From: Pseudoalteromonas peptidolytica
GTDB taxonomy: Bacteria; Pseudomonadota; Gammaproteobacteria; Enterobacterales; Alteromonadaceae
Length of the DNA stretch: 64,000 nt
Direction: 5' to 3'
Assembly: GCF_012641745.1 (NCBI RefSeq)
Contig: NZ_WEHZ01000015.1
Span: forward strand, 62,001-126,000
Shown here: piece after piece, positions 16,231-24,036 of the stretch
How positions within the stretch are numbered: position 1 is the first letter of the stretch
Layout of the letters: each line of letters starts with the position of its first letter
Translations under genes and position numbers: made by a program
Notes under the pieces: model-generated
Database searches by the model: none
Seen by the model: only the letters and a program-made list of their open reading frames with translations
Told to the model about the DNA's origin: nothing

Positions 16231-16653
16231 ATGTATAATGATATTGCTCCGAGTAAAAGAAGCCCTAACGAGTTGCAAGAACACAATGGGCAGCCGTGTT
16301 TTAAAGGAAATACAGTGGCTCCTGAATACCTTACTTCTCTGTTGTCATTCTTCTATGAGTTGGGGGCGCAGCACTCCCGGGAAGAGCAGCGTATTCAGCT
16401 TGCCGACTTTAGAAATGAATTAATTATCGCTGAAGATACCATAGAAGAGTTAAGAGTTTCGCTTGATCTGTCGCGTCAACAAAGAGACTCTGCACAAGAT
16501 TGCCTTGACATAAGCCGTTTATCTATTCAGCAGTCATTACTCATGATGGAGCGTTTACTATTAGAATTAGAAGCGAGGCAAGATCTGGATGAGGCTTATT
16601 TTTTCCGTAGAGAATTAAAAAAGATATCTACACATCTGTCTCAACGTATATAG
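16231..16653 (+). CDS. Unknown coiled-coil protein
   Basis: Not recognised. The 140-residue protein has a polar N-terminal third with one Cys. From about residue 50 it is a long continuous helix with heptad-like Leu/Ile spacing, rich in Glu, Arg and Gln. A dimeric coiled coil is likely. The ATG at 16231 has AGGA nine bases upstream; an in-frame ATG at 16210 is possible. ATTGTACAAC follows right after the stop (16655-16664). Confidence 0.55.
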   Translation: MYNDIAPSKRSPNELQEHNGQPCFKGNTVAPEYLTSLLSFFYELGAQHSREEQRIQLADFRNELIIAEDTIEELRVSLDLSRQQRDSAQDCLDISRLSIQQSLLMMERLLLELEARQDLDEAYFFRRELKKISTHLSQRI

Positions 16654-17092
16654 TATTGTACAACTACGCTGTTAAATGAGCATCTGTTATAGTGAAGCGT
16701 CATTACGGTATAAACTGGCTCAAATTTTCAAAAGTTTGGAACAGTACATAAGTAAGTGGGATCCTTTTTAAAAAATAAGTCTGACTATCAATTTTTATAA
16801 ATAAAATATTGATTTGGTTGGTTTTAAATATTCTTTCATCTGATTTTAGATCATAAATTAGTTGCTTAATTTATAGATATGGAACTTACAAAGCGATCCA
16901 AATTGAGCTGTTTTAGCTATTTTGAACACTTTCATACAAAAACCAGGTGCTTATAACCGATCTGAATCTGATCTTTGCTAAAGTAAGCTTGCTGCTCGGT
17001 ACTCAAAAGTAGCCTGATTTTAATGTACAATAAAAATTTCAGTGTACAGATCTGAAGTTGGTCTGCTTAATCTAGCTTTGCTGTCTCTGAAA
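16654..17092. other. Non-coding stretch
   Basis: No gene is seen in these 440 AT-rich bases. They contain ATTGTACAAC at 16655-16664 and the partial match ATGTACAAT at 17023-17031. Confidence 0.45.
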
Positions 17093-17116
17093 AAGAGGCC
17101 TGATTAGTGGCCTCTT
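17093..17116 (-). terminator. Terminator of minus-strand fibre/lysis operon
   Basis: Perfect eight-base stem AAGAGGCC/GGCCTCTT with an eight-base loop; on the minus strand it runs into TTTTT. It ends the 19437-17133 operon. Confidence 0.8.
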
Positions 17117-17132
17117 AATGAGTTTCGTTATT

Positions 17133-17675
17133 TTATCTTTCAGCGATGTAACTAATGCGCACTTTGTCGCCGATTTGAGGCGCTGTTACAAAAGTCGCCT
17201 TTTTGGTGGCTTCGTCAATCGTAACCGAGTCTTCAAATACAGCAAGACCATTCACAAATACTTGTGCAGATCCAACCCGAGGTGATTTTGCAATATCAAA
17301 AGACACTACTGCACCATCTACTTGAGCGGATAGATCTTCCGCAGAAACAATATCCTGAGCCATGATACGCGATGTATCATCTTCTATGGCCTTAATACGG
17401 TTATCTTGTGTGGTTAAAGCTGTCGTTACAGTTGCTGCAAAGTCGGCGTCATTTCCCAGAGCATCAGCTAATTCTTTAAGTGTATCAAGCGCTTCAGGTG
17501 CACTATTAATGAGATCAGACACTTTAGAGTCTACGTAGGAAATACTCGCTTTTACGGTACTAAGTGAAGCAATATCATCAGCAAATTTTACTAAGTTTGC
17601 TTCAAAGCCTGGGTCGACTAGCTCACGACTAATTGTTGCAGGCATAATTTGTGAGTTTGCGCGTAACTTACTCAT
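17133..17675 (-). CDS. Fibre-like virion protein
   Basis: The 180-residue protein carries the motif SAPEALDTLKELADALGND (residues about 58-76), a segment widely found in phage tail-fibre and neck-fibre proteins. The C-terminal 70 residues (VFVNGLAVFEDSVTI, then GDKVRISYIAER) look like a small beta domain also seen in such fibres. A structural role on the particle surface is likely. AAGGAGA lies upstream of the ATG. It is the last gene of a five-gene minus-strand operon that includes the endolysin, and the next gene shows the same type of beta domain, so they may assemble together. Confidence 0.65.
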   Translation of the reverse strand: MSKLRANSQIMPATISRELVDPGFEANLVKFADDIASLSTVKASISYVDSKVSDLINSAPEALDTLKELADALGNDADFAATVTTALTTQDNRIKAIEDDTSRIMAQDIVSAEDLSAQVDGAVVSFDIAKSPRVGSAQVFVNGLAVFEDSVTIDEATKKATFVTAPQIGDKVRISYIAER

Positions 17676-17758
17676 TGGATGAGTCTCCTTAATGGGTTAA
17701 TGTATTTCTCATCTCAAGCTCATACGCGATTCCAGAGACAGCGTTATACTCACTGTTA

Positions 17759-18064
17759 TCAGTTGAGTAATTTGGCTGACAATTGAATTTTATCACCGTC
17801 ATAAATTGTGACAGCTGGGTCAATCAACAGGATGCTTTTGCTATCTTGTGTAGCGATACTGTATTGACTTTCTTTATCCAAGAGCAAGCCATTCAATGTT
17901 ACCAAAACATGTTTAGTACTGTCGATTTGTCCGTTTAGTGCAATGTGAATGGGTTGCCCATCAGGCTCGGAAATTGTGTATGACTGCTGAATTTCCGTGC
18001 TTGACCCTCCGCTACTGCTTTGATCTGGTTGGTAAAACTGTTGTGAAACTGAAGTGCTGTACAT
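17759..18064 (-). CDS. Small beta-rich probable virion protein
   Basis: The 101-residue protein has a Ser/Gly/Gln-rich N-terminus and then a beta domain (VTLNGLLLDKESQYSI ... IYDGDKIQLSAKLL). This resembles the C-terminal domain of the neighbouring fibre-like protein, and the pattern of an NGL turn, a Val/Ile strand and GDK is common in phage adhesin and fibre parts. A role as a fibre accessory is inferred. The gene begins ten bases after the previous stop, so it is in the same operon. Confidence 0.55.
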   Translation of the reverse strand: MYSTSVSQQFYQPDQSSSGGSSTEIQQSYTISEPDGQPIHIALNGQIDSTKHVLVTLNGLLLDKESQYSIATQDSKSILLIDPAVTIYDGDKIQLSAKLLN

Positions 18065-18073
18065 TTTAAGCCC

Positions 18074-18487
18074 TTACTTTAAAACAGATACTGCATTATC
18101 ACTATTGGCTGCTACCCACAGTGCTAACGAATCAGTTTCTTCATGAGCATCAGCAAGCTCGATTGATAGTTTAACCTTGACTTCATTGCTACCAACCGGA
18201 ATAGGAAACCTATATTGACCTGATTGTACAATATTTATCTCCATCGGCACAATGCTGTTATTGACGAGCTGACACATGTCAAACGGTGTGTCTTGTGCTA
18301 TGTTTGGGTCTTGCATAGCGATTTTGATGCGCCCTGTTGCCTGCAAATTTTTTTTATTAAAGTCGACGTACACAAGCAGTTCGCTTTTCCCAAATGTTGG
18401 GGTGACAACATGTAGCGTGTGGTCACCAATTTGGTTCGATACTGATTGATACTGTCCATTTTCCTGGGGAATGTTTACTGTGATCAT
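18074..18487 (-). CDS. Beta-rich probable virion protein
   Basis: The 137-residue protein is not recognised by family. It reads as beta strands throughout, with regular hydrophobic-polar alternation and one Cys, and no signal peptide or membrane segment. Its place between fibre-like genes and the endolysin suggests a surface or fibre component. An exact ATTGTACAAT (18223-18232) falls inside the coding sequence, about 160 bp before the start of the next minus-strand gene. Confidence 0.5.
   Translation of the reverse strand: MITVNIPQENGQYQSVSNQIGDHTLHVVTPTFGKSELLVYVDFNKKNLQATGRIKIAMQDPNIAQDTPFDMCQLVNNSIVPMEINIVQSGQYRFPIPVGSNEVKVKLSIELADAHEETDSLALWVAANSDNAVSVLK
18223..18232. promoter_or_regulatory. 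Intragenic ATTGTACAAT palindrome
   Basis: Exact copy inside the coding sequence of a minus-strand gene. Conservation of the site despite coding constraint supports a function of the DNA sequence itself. Confidence 0.55.
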
Positions 18488-18532
18488 TCTGTCGCTCCAC
18501 TCTCATTTTCACTGAATTTTGCCGAGCTTCGC

Positions 18533-18892
18533 TCAGCGCTTGGTTGGGTAAAGGGCCTGTGTAGGATGAGTCCATTCACATGGCATAAGTATTTGCTTTT
18601 TACTCAGCCGGATCAGGCTGATGTGGGATGGATATATAATTTCATCTGTTTCAATACAAACGAAGTGAGTGCCATTACGATGCGGCATACACTGATGGAG
18701 TACTCGGCCATCAATACATTGAATATCATGTAAAAGTTCTACACAGCTTTCAAAAGCATCATTATGAAAGTTTATCCAGTTAAATAAATAGAATGCGAAT
18801 GGAGAATGCGTTGCTATTAAATCTTCAAATATCTCCGTAGGATCTTGGGTATCATAGTGTGTGAGTTTGGCGGTGATATATTGTTGATTCAT
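18533..18892 (-). CDS. Unknown 119-residue protein coupled to endolysin
   Basis: Not recognised. Its start overlaps the endolysin stop by four bases (ATGA), so the two are translationally coupled. The sequence is rich in aromatic residues and His, with several Cys, and no clear membrane helix. The pattern does not fit a holin or a spanin. Such coupled genes are often tail or fibre accessories (tfa-like), but that is a guess from context only. Confidence 0.5.
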   Translation of the reverse strand: MNQQYITAKLTHYDTQDPTEIFEDLIATHSPFAFYLFNWINFHNDAFESCVELLHDIQCIDGRVLHQCMPHRNGTHFVCIETDEIIYPSHISLIRLSKKQILMPCEWTHPTQALYPTKR

Positions 18893-19437
18893 AAAGCCTC
18901 CTCAGCAAAGCTTACCTGTTGTGACAGGTATTGCTGTAGTTTAAATTGACGGCGAAACCAGCCTTTTGCATATTTACCATTGCTCGGTCTACGTGCGATG
19001 ATCTCGGCATATTGCTTGGCTCTTAAGCTTTGGTACTCAATGAATAAATTGTCTCCTTGGACTCTGTTTGCCTGTTTTAACGCTCTAAGTGTGTTAGGCC
19101 CAATAATGCCATCTACATCGGTCTTGATCGCTTGTTGTAATAGTTTTATAGCACTTCTCACCCCCATGTTTACGGCGGTATCAAAAACTAAAACCGCCAT
19201 TTTTTCAGGCATTAAGTGGGCTTTACAGGCTTCAAAGTAATCTCTTTGGTATATCTCTTTCGCTTGTGCTTTGGTCAGTGCCGCTATATCCAAATTAGGA
19301 TAGGCATTTTGAGAAATCCCGTATTTTGTTTTACCGCCACTGTCGTCAGGGTCGTCGACAAAGCCACCTTCAAACTCTAAAAGTAAACGAAAGGCTGACT
19401 CAAAAACGTGTTGATACTGCCGTAAGTGATCTGACAT
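18889..19437 (-). CDS. Endolysin, glycoside hydrolase family 108
   Basis: The 182-residue enzyme cleaves peptidoglycan glycan strands at the end of infection. The N-terminal domain begins with LEFEGGFVDDPDDSGGKTKY, the GH108 signature; E23 of the EGG motif is the probable catalytic acid. The C-terminal half (about residues 95-170, with DGIIGPNTLRAL) is the peptidoglycan-binding domain usually fused in this family. It has no signal peptide, so it needs a holin; a three-helix holin candidate lies 8 kb away at 27074 on the other strand. It is the first gene of the minus-strand operon, and GGAG stands just before the ATG. Confidence 0.92.
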   Translation of the reverse strand: MSDHLRQYQHVFESAFRLLLEFEGGFVDDPDDSGGKTKYGISQNAYPNLDIAALTKAQAKEIYQRDYFEACKAHLMPEKMAVLVFDTAVNMGVRSAIKLLQQAIKTDVDGIIGPNTLRALKQANRVQGDNLFIEYQSLRAKQYAEIIARRPSNGKYAKGWFRRQFKLQQYLSQQVSFAEEAL

Positions 19438-19960
19438 GTTAACTCCTTAACCAAACACCGTTAGTACCTTCAATTGAGCTGTTTTGGTATAACGGGCAAT
19501 ACTATACGAATGGCACTTTAAACAGGCGCCACAACAGGGTCTCAATCACTACTCACTATTAAGTTGTTATCAACTTCAGTCTCTTATATTGTCTATTGTA
19601 CCTTGAACGGCACATTGAGTGCAGCAAAGAAATTACTTTAAGTGACAGTGAAAATAATGTTAAGGCAATACTGTCACGGTATCGTCGCCTGCTTGATTGT
19701 TCGAATTATGTACTGATACTTATGTGTAAGTGCTTCCTCTTTATATTGATAGGACTTTTGTTGTTAGTTGGTACTTACATTTGTTTGTGAGTGAATGCAA
19801 ACTTATTGGTTGCTGTTTTTTGTGTTTATAAAAAGTGATTGCATAATCAATTGTTGCACTCACTTTTTATATGGCGTAAGCTATAAGTCATTGTCGTACA
19901 GGCGTTCTCGACTCAAAAGGTAAAGTGCGCGCAACTCAATAATCCGCTAAGGAACCGAAA
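19438..19960. other. Divergent control region between endolysin and partition operon
   Basis: Besides the doubtful membrane frame at 19596, this stretch holds ATTGCATAAT at 19838-19847 (also found twice before the helicase gene) and a half-site ATTGTAC at 19595-19601. Any partition-operon promoter should lie here. Confidence 0.45.
19596..19790 (+). CDS. Possible small membrane protein
   Basis: This 64-residue frame ends in a strongly hydrophobic stretch of about 24 residues (residues 39-62, FLFILIGLLLLVGTYICL), so it could be a one-helix membrane protein. The only start is a TTG that overlaps an ATTGTAC half-site, and no ribosome site is seen. The N-terminal part is polar with Cys and Glu. 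It stands divergent to the endolysin gene. It may also be chance. Confidence 0.25.
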   Translation: MYLERHIECSKEITLSDSENNVKAILSRYRRLLDCSNYVLILMCKCFLFILIGLLLLVGTYICL

Positions 19961-20005
19961 ATGAAAAAAATAATGGCTGTAAAATTCGCATGGAGGTTTT
20001 TATGA
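19961..20005 (+). CDS. Leader peptide overlapping parA start
   Basis: A 14-codon frame (MKKIMAVKFAWRFL) begins at an ATG with AAGGA eight bases upstream. Its TGA overlaps the parA ATG (ATGA). The parA ribosome site GGAGG lies inside the last codons of the leader. This suggests that translation of the leader couples to, or exposes, the parA start. Confidence 0.45.
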   Translation: MKKIMAVKFAWRFL

Positions 20006-21096
20006 GTTTATCTGCAAGAAGCTTCAGGCTAGCCCAAATTCCGGTCGATAGTCGGGCTAAGATTGTTTCTGTTGCAAACCGCAAAGGTGGTGTGGGTAAG
20101 ACCACCTTGGTGAGTTATTTAGGGGAAGGTATTGCGCTTTGGGCTGGTAAACGCGTCCTTCTTATAGATACTGATAAACAGTGCAATCTAAGTGGTGCTT
20201 ATGGCGTTATTGAGTCGACCACAGTTGATGCGGCGCACGCATTTGCAGGTTCTGCGCTCAGAGCCATTCATCAGCCCATAATTCACCCTGAGTATTATGA
20301 TGAAGATGGTAATCCAATGCCTTTTGCTGCTCGTAGTAGCTCATCAGAGATCATGAAAGAAGACAGGCAATATGTGTGTCAGTACGGCACATATATCCAG
20401 CATGACTCTCCTCATTTAGGCACTGTGAATAAATTGGGGGGGATGCTAGATATTGTACCTGGTGATAGTGAGGCACTCAGTCATATCCACACTCATGCAG
20501 AAAAATACCCGGCAAGAACACTTTATGAGCGGTGGGAGTCTTGGTTGATTGATTGCGACATCCTCAATTGTTACGACCTGATCATTTTCGATACCCCACC
20601 ACTGGATGCGGAATTAAACGAGGCGCTTTATCAACTATCGGATCATGTGATTGTGCCAGTAAACCCATCCAGAGATACGCTTGGCTCATGCAACACCGTC
20701 ACTATGTCTTGCCTTGCGGCAAATAATAGTGATGGTCGCATGCGCCTAGTGACGACAATTGTTAATCCATTAAATTCAGGGAAGTTGAGTAAACGAGAAG
20801 AAATTTTATTAGAGCCAATTTTCAATTACCCTGCGTTTGGTTGCTTTCCAAAAAATGAGGTATTTCCTCGTAGTCGGTTAATTCAGGAACGTCGTGATAT
20901 TTCTGTGCCCCCTTATATAGACCCGGAAAGCTTTGAAAAGCTCAGCGCTGAAGAGAAACGAGCTGTAAAGCCGCCAATGTCATCGCTTATTTGGAATAAA
21001 AAATCAGATCCTTCGAGAAAAAAGCTGTTTTCAATAATTGATAAGTTACATCAACGCATTTTTGGTGAGCCTCTTCCTCCTGAGGATGATAATTAA
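20002..21096 (+). CDS. parA: ParA partition ATPase
   Basis: The 364-residue protein is a deviant Walker ATPase that moves replicons by forming gradients on the nucleoid. Residues 28-35 are KGGVGKTT; Walker B is in DLIIFDTPP (about 195-203). It is longer than minimal ParA proteins (about 210-260), with an insertion around residues 85-150. It does not have the long N-terminal helix-turn-helix of P1 ParA, only about 20 extra residues. The start at 20002 was chosen for the GGAGG five bases upstream; an in-frame ATG at 19990 overlaps that ribosome site. It heads an operon with parB and an RHH gene. Confidence 0.93.
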   Translation: MSLSARSFRLAQIPVDSRAKIVSVANRKGGVGKTTLVSYLGEGIALWAGKRVLLIDTDKQCNLSGAYGVIESTTVDAAHAFAGSALRAIHQPIIHPEYYDEDGNPMPFAARSSSSEIMKEDRQYVCQYGTYIQHDSPHLGTVNKLGGMLDIVPGDSEALSHIHTHAEKYPARTLYERWESWLIDCDILNCYDLIIFDTPPLDAELNEALYQLSDHVIVPVNPSRDTLGSCNTVTMSCLAANNSDGRMRLVTTIVNPLNSGKLSKREEILLEPIFNYPAFGCFPKNEVFPRSRLIQERRDISVPPYIDPESFEKLSAEEKRAVKPPMSSLIWNKKSDPSRKKLFSIIDKLHQRIFGEPLPPEDDN

Positions 21097-21114
21097 GCTT
21101 TTAGGTAATTCGCT

Positions 21115-22728
21115 ATGACAAGTAAAAAACAATCAAAACTCGGTCACTTGCTTCAAACCAAAGGAGCACGAGACAAAGCTGCCGAAAGAACAGCGCAAGC
21201 ACTTTCACAGGAAATGGATGCGGTTAACGCGATGTATTTGCAGCAACAGCAACGATCTTATAAATCTGTGAACTCGAACGAGCAAGGGCAATCAGGCGCA
21301 ACCGTAGAAAAAACAATCTATAAAGTGCCGGTCATTGAGCAGTTGTCTCAAGTGAAAAAAATGTTTGAAGAGAACGGTGGTGAATCTTTCGATGTAGAAA
21401 TACCGTTGAGTTTGATTAAACCCAGAGCAGACAATCATCGCTTAAACGGTACATTAAAGTTATCTTTTGATACTTATATGGAATTGCTGCCTTCATGCCC
21501 TGATAACTGGCAAGAGCTAGATGCGGCTGAGTATGTAGAATCGTTTTGGGCTTCACCGCTGGCAATGTTAGTAGCTAAAGGTAAGTTGCACGGCAAAGAG
21601 TTAAGCGACGCAATGACGGGTGTGCAGGACTTATTTAAAACTGCGGTGAGCTTAAAAACAAAAGGCCAGCGTAAGTCTATTGATGGCTTTTTAGCTTACG
21701 ACGAATTTGGCGCTGCGTCACATGTGGTGATCATTGATGGTGAGCGGCGTCTGCGTGCTGCCCATTTATACGGACGCGAGACGCTAAGACTACGTCTGGC
21801 TGTAAATGAACGTGCTGCTGATGGCCTATCTCAAGATGCCTCAGATCTAGACGTTGAGCTGGCCACTCTCGCAACTTCATACGAAGCGAATAGTTCGTCG
21901 GTATCTTTATCTTTGGCAGATACATTCAGGCATTATCACACACATTACAGGGTGCTATGTCAAAAAGTGGGTAAAGATGTTGCCGATGCAATGTCTACAA
22001 ACACAGCAAAAGTCGCGATGAAGCTGACTTCTGAGTCAAAACCACAAGTTGCACGTTTTTTGAAGTTGGTGCGACACCCGCAAAGCGAGCTGCTGTTAGA
22101 GATCTGCTCCGTGCATAAGCCGGGTCGTGAATCTTTAATAAAAGTGGCGAATGACGCTATAGCATATGCACAGCAACATGGTATTAGTTGTGATCCTGTT
22201 CATGTTTATGCCTTCTCGGTTGCAGATGAAAAGATTGATTTTTCTATCGATGAGGTGCCTCAAGCGCTTGTGGATGAAGTGATGGAACTCGTTAATCAAG
22301 TTACGGGTAAGCATGTCATTAAAAAGAGCGAAGATGTTACACGTCAACAAGTGGCACTACAGTCAGAGAGCGATAAAAAAGAAACAGTTAAGAAGCTGAA
22401 GAAGTTAGGCTTTCCAACACCTGAGTCGGATAATGCGTTACGAGACAGACAGCTAAAAATGCTGATTGCGGTTTGCGCGCGGATAGATCCTACACTGGAA
22501 CAAACAGGCGAGCTACTGGAATCAATGGCTGCATCTAAAGGTTCAAAAGAAGACATAGATACATACCGTCAAGGTTTATTAAATATCGTCAGTCAGTCTA
22601 TGCAGCATTTAGACAACCTAGATATGTCGGGCGAGGATTTATCTGGTTTGATCCGTAAAGCGCGCACTGAAGGGGTTAACTGGTCTGAATTATTCCAAGG
22701 CCAGAAAGAGGAGCGTAAGCATGGTTAA
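21115..22728 (+). CDS. parB: ParB-family centromere-binding protein
   Basis: The 537-residue protein is the DNA-binding partner of ParA, 18 bases downstream. The N-terminal 90 residues are charged and probably contain the ParA-contact region. A ParB/Srx-type domain follows, with VVIIDGERRLRAAHLYG at about residues 203-219, the GERR motif used for CTP binding in this family. A helix-turn-helix rich domain lies at about 260-350. The C-terminal 150 residues are charged helices suited to dimerisation. It is long for a ParB. The DNA site is not known; the palindrome behind the operon is the obvious candidate. Confidence 0.9.
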   Translation: MTSKKQSKLGHLLQTKGARDKAAERTAQALSQEMDAVNAMYLQQQQRSYKSVNSNEQGQSGATVEKTIYKVPVIEQLSQVKKMFEENGGESFDVEIPLSLIKPRADNHRLNGTLKLSFDTYMELLPSCPDNWQELDAAEYVESFWASPLAMLVAKGKLHGKELSDAMTGVQDLFKTAVSLKTKGQRKSIDGFLAYDEFGAASHVVIIDGERRLRAAHLYGRETLRLRLAVNERAADGLSQDASDLDVELATLATSYEANSSSVSLSLADTFRHYHTHYRVLCQKVGKDVADAMSTNTAKVAMKLTSESKPQVARFLKLVRHPQSELLLEICSVHKPGRESLIKVANDAIAYAQQHGISCDPVHVYAFSVADEKIDFSIDEVPQALVDEVMELVNQVTGKHVIKKSEDVTRQQVALQSESDKKETVKKLKKLGFPTPESDNALRDRQLKMLIAVCARIDPTLEQTGELLESMAASKGSKEDIDTYRQGLLNIVSQSMQHLDNLDMSGEDLSGLIRKARTEGVNWSELFQGQKEERKHG

Positions 22729-23296
22729 TGATCGTAGCTCAAGTAAACTTGCTATGCTGGTGACGCCTAAGCCAAAACTTGACTCAGTGAGTGACGGCTC
22801 CGATCGCATTAATGCTAGATTTCCTAACAAAATGATTGAATTAATGGATGCGGCAGCGCAGCAAAAAGGAGTATCACGCAGCCGCTGGGTATCTGAAGCA
22901 ATTATTGAATTCAAACGTATCCATTTGGATACGCACCTTGAGTTTTTGAAAGAGATCGACGACAAGGCGGAGCAAGAAAAAGAGCGTCTGGCGATTTATC
23001 AAAACTTGGCGCGCATGACACTGGAAACCAAAATATCTACCATAGGTGGACGCTCATTATCGATTAGGATGATCCAACAATCTATTCCAGCGCTCAGTGC
23101 TTTTCAAGAGCTACTACGCGTTATTGACTTGGCTGACAATACGCCGATTGAGTCGGATGATGTACCCACCACACTCTCTTTAGCACCTGTCAGAGACAAA
23201 CTAAGAACAATTTTGGGTCATATGGTAATTTGGGAGCGCTTGATGAAAGAAAGTGATTTATCTACGTTGATTGGCTCCCCGTTAAATCAACAATAG
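22721..23296 (+). CDS. Ribbon-helix-helix protein, third partition-operon gene
   Basis: The 191-residue protein overlaps the parB stop by eight bases, so it is translated with it. Residues about 28-66 fit a ribbon-helix-helix DNA-binding fold (RINARFPNKMIELMDAAAQ, then GVSRSRWVSEAI). A long charged helix follows (70-105) and a helical C-terminal domain. RHH proteins bind short palindromic or direct repeats as dimers. A third, DNA-binding gene in a parAB operon is unusual. It may be an operon repressor or an added centromere-binding protein, and it is one candidate reader of the ATTGTACAAT sites. Confidence 0.75.
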   Translation: MVNDRSSSKLAMLVTPKPKLDSVSDGSDRINARFPNKMIELMDAAAQQKGVSRSRWVSEAIIEFKRIHLDTHLEFLKEIDDKAEQEKERLAIYQNLARMTLETKISTIGGRSLSIRMIQQSIPALSAFQELLRVIDLADNTPIESDDVPTTLSLAPVRDKLRTILGHMVIWERLMKESDLSTLIGSPLNQQ

Positions 23297-23334
23297 CCAT
23301 TGTTGGTTTTTGCTGCTTAGTCCTTTTCTGCTTG

Positions 23335-23370
23335 CCTTTCATTTGCTATTGTACAATAGCAAATGAAAGG
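23335..23370. promoter_or_regulatory. Perfect 36-bp palindrome behind partition operon
   Basis: Each half is CCTTTCATTTGCTATTGT or its exact complement, with the recurrent ATTGTACAAT at the centre (23348-23357). It lies 38 bases past the last gene of the par operon, and its right end (GAAAGG, then AG) forms the ribosome site of the next gene. It could be the partition site, an operator, or an RNA hairpin that hides the ribosome site. Confidence 0.85.
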
Positions 23371-23379
23371 AGCACCCCA

Positions 23380-23712
23380 ATGAATATACAGTACTCTGTC
23401 GTAACAATTTCGGTTACAGACTTGAATACATCCATTAAACGCTTATCAAAAGCACTTATCCGTCAGCGATGGAAAAGTGCATATAAGGTGGCGGATATGA
23501 TAAGAGATAGACTGTTTAATGATGAAGCACTACGCGAAATGACGCAGTTAGAGAGAAATATATCACCTGAAAAGTTTACAGTTACACTTAATATTCAAGG
23601 CCCCAAGAATAAAGTGGCAGAAGTAGTCGCTTTCGCGAAGGTAACGGCTGATCAAGCCGGCTTAGTTATTAATACCGATCTAGATCTTACCCGTGTAAAG
23701 CTATTAAGCTAG
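23380..23712 (+). CDS. Unknown 110-residue protein behind palindrome
   Basis: Not recognised. The ATG at 23380 has AAAGGAG eight bases upstream, and this ribosome site overlaps the 36-bp palindrome, so expression should depend on whatever binds or folds there. The protein is a small alpha/beta domain: a first strand, a basic helical part (residues 18-50) and a C-terminal half with a strand-helix-strand pattern. Its place suggests a function with the partition operon, but no motif proves it. Confidence 0.6.
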   Translation: MNIQYSVVTISVTDLNTSIKRLSKALIRQRWKSAYKVADMIRDRLFNDEALREMTQLERNISPEKFTVTLNIQGPKNKVAEVVAFAKVTADQAGLVINTDLDLTRVKLLS

Positions 23713-23740
23713 CCTTAATTTAAGTAATCATTGACCCTTT

Positions 23741-23875
23741 AGCAGTTGTTACCCCTTACTGCTGCGTTAAATTTGCCATGTATTAAGAAATAACCTCTGG
23801 CTAGAGTGATGTTGCGTCTTTTGAGCTTAGATATTGTTGTTGATTAACTCACTTTTTACTCAGAGTTCGGGTTAA
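23741..23875 (+). repeat. Dispersed intergenic repeat, copy 2
   Basis: Aligns with 11355-11520 in the same orientation over almost its whole length, lacking the extra 30 bases of that copy. It lies in the non-coding gap behind the partition region. Confidence 0.7.
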
Positions 23876-23936
23876 GCTAAAATTTTTAACGCGTTTGATT
23901 TAGATGTGCATTCGGTTTATATCCCTACCTTTTATT

Positions 23937-24009
23937 ATTGTACAATATTTTTGATGTGATATATTGCGACTGCCCTTTACTGGCAGGTAACTGGGTTTAG
24001 CTATGAGAC
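23937..24009 (+). promoter_or_regulatory. ATTGTACAAT and ATGAGAC module
   Basis: Exact palindrome at 23937-23946 and ATGAGAC at 24003-24009, 56 bases apart, 27 bases before the secreted-protein gene. Confidence 0.6.
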
Positions 24010-24036
24010 ACTAAATTAGACTTAAGGAAATTTTTA

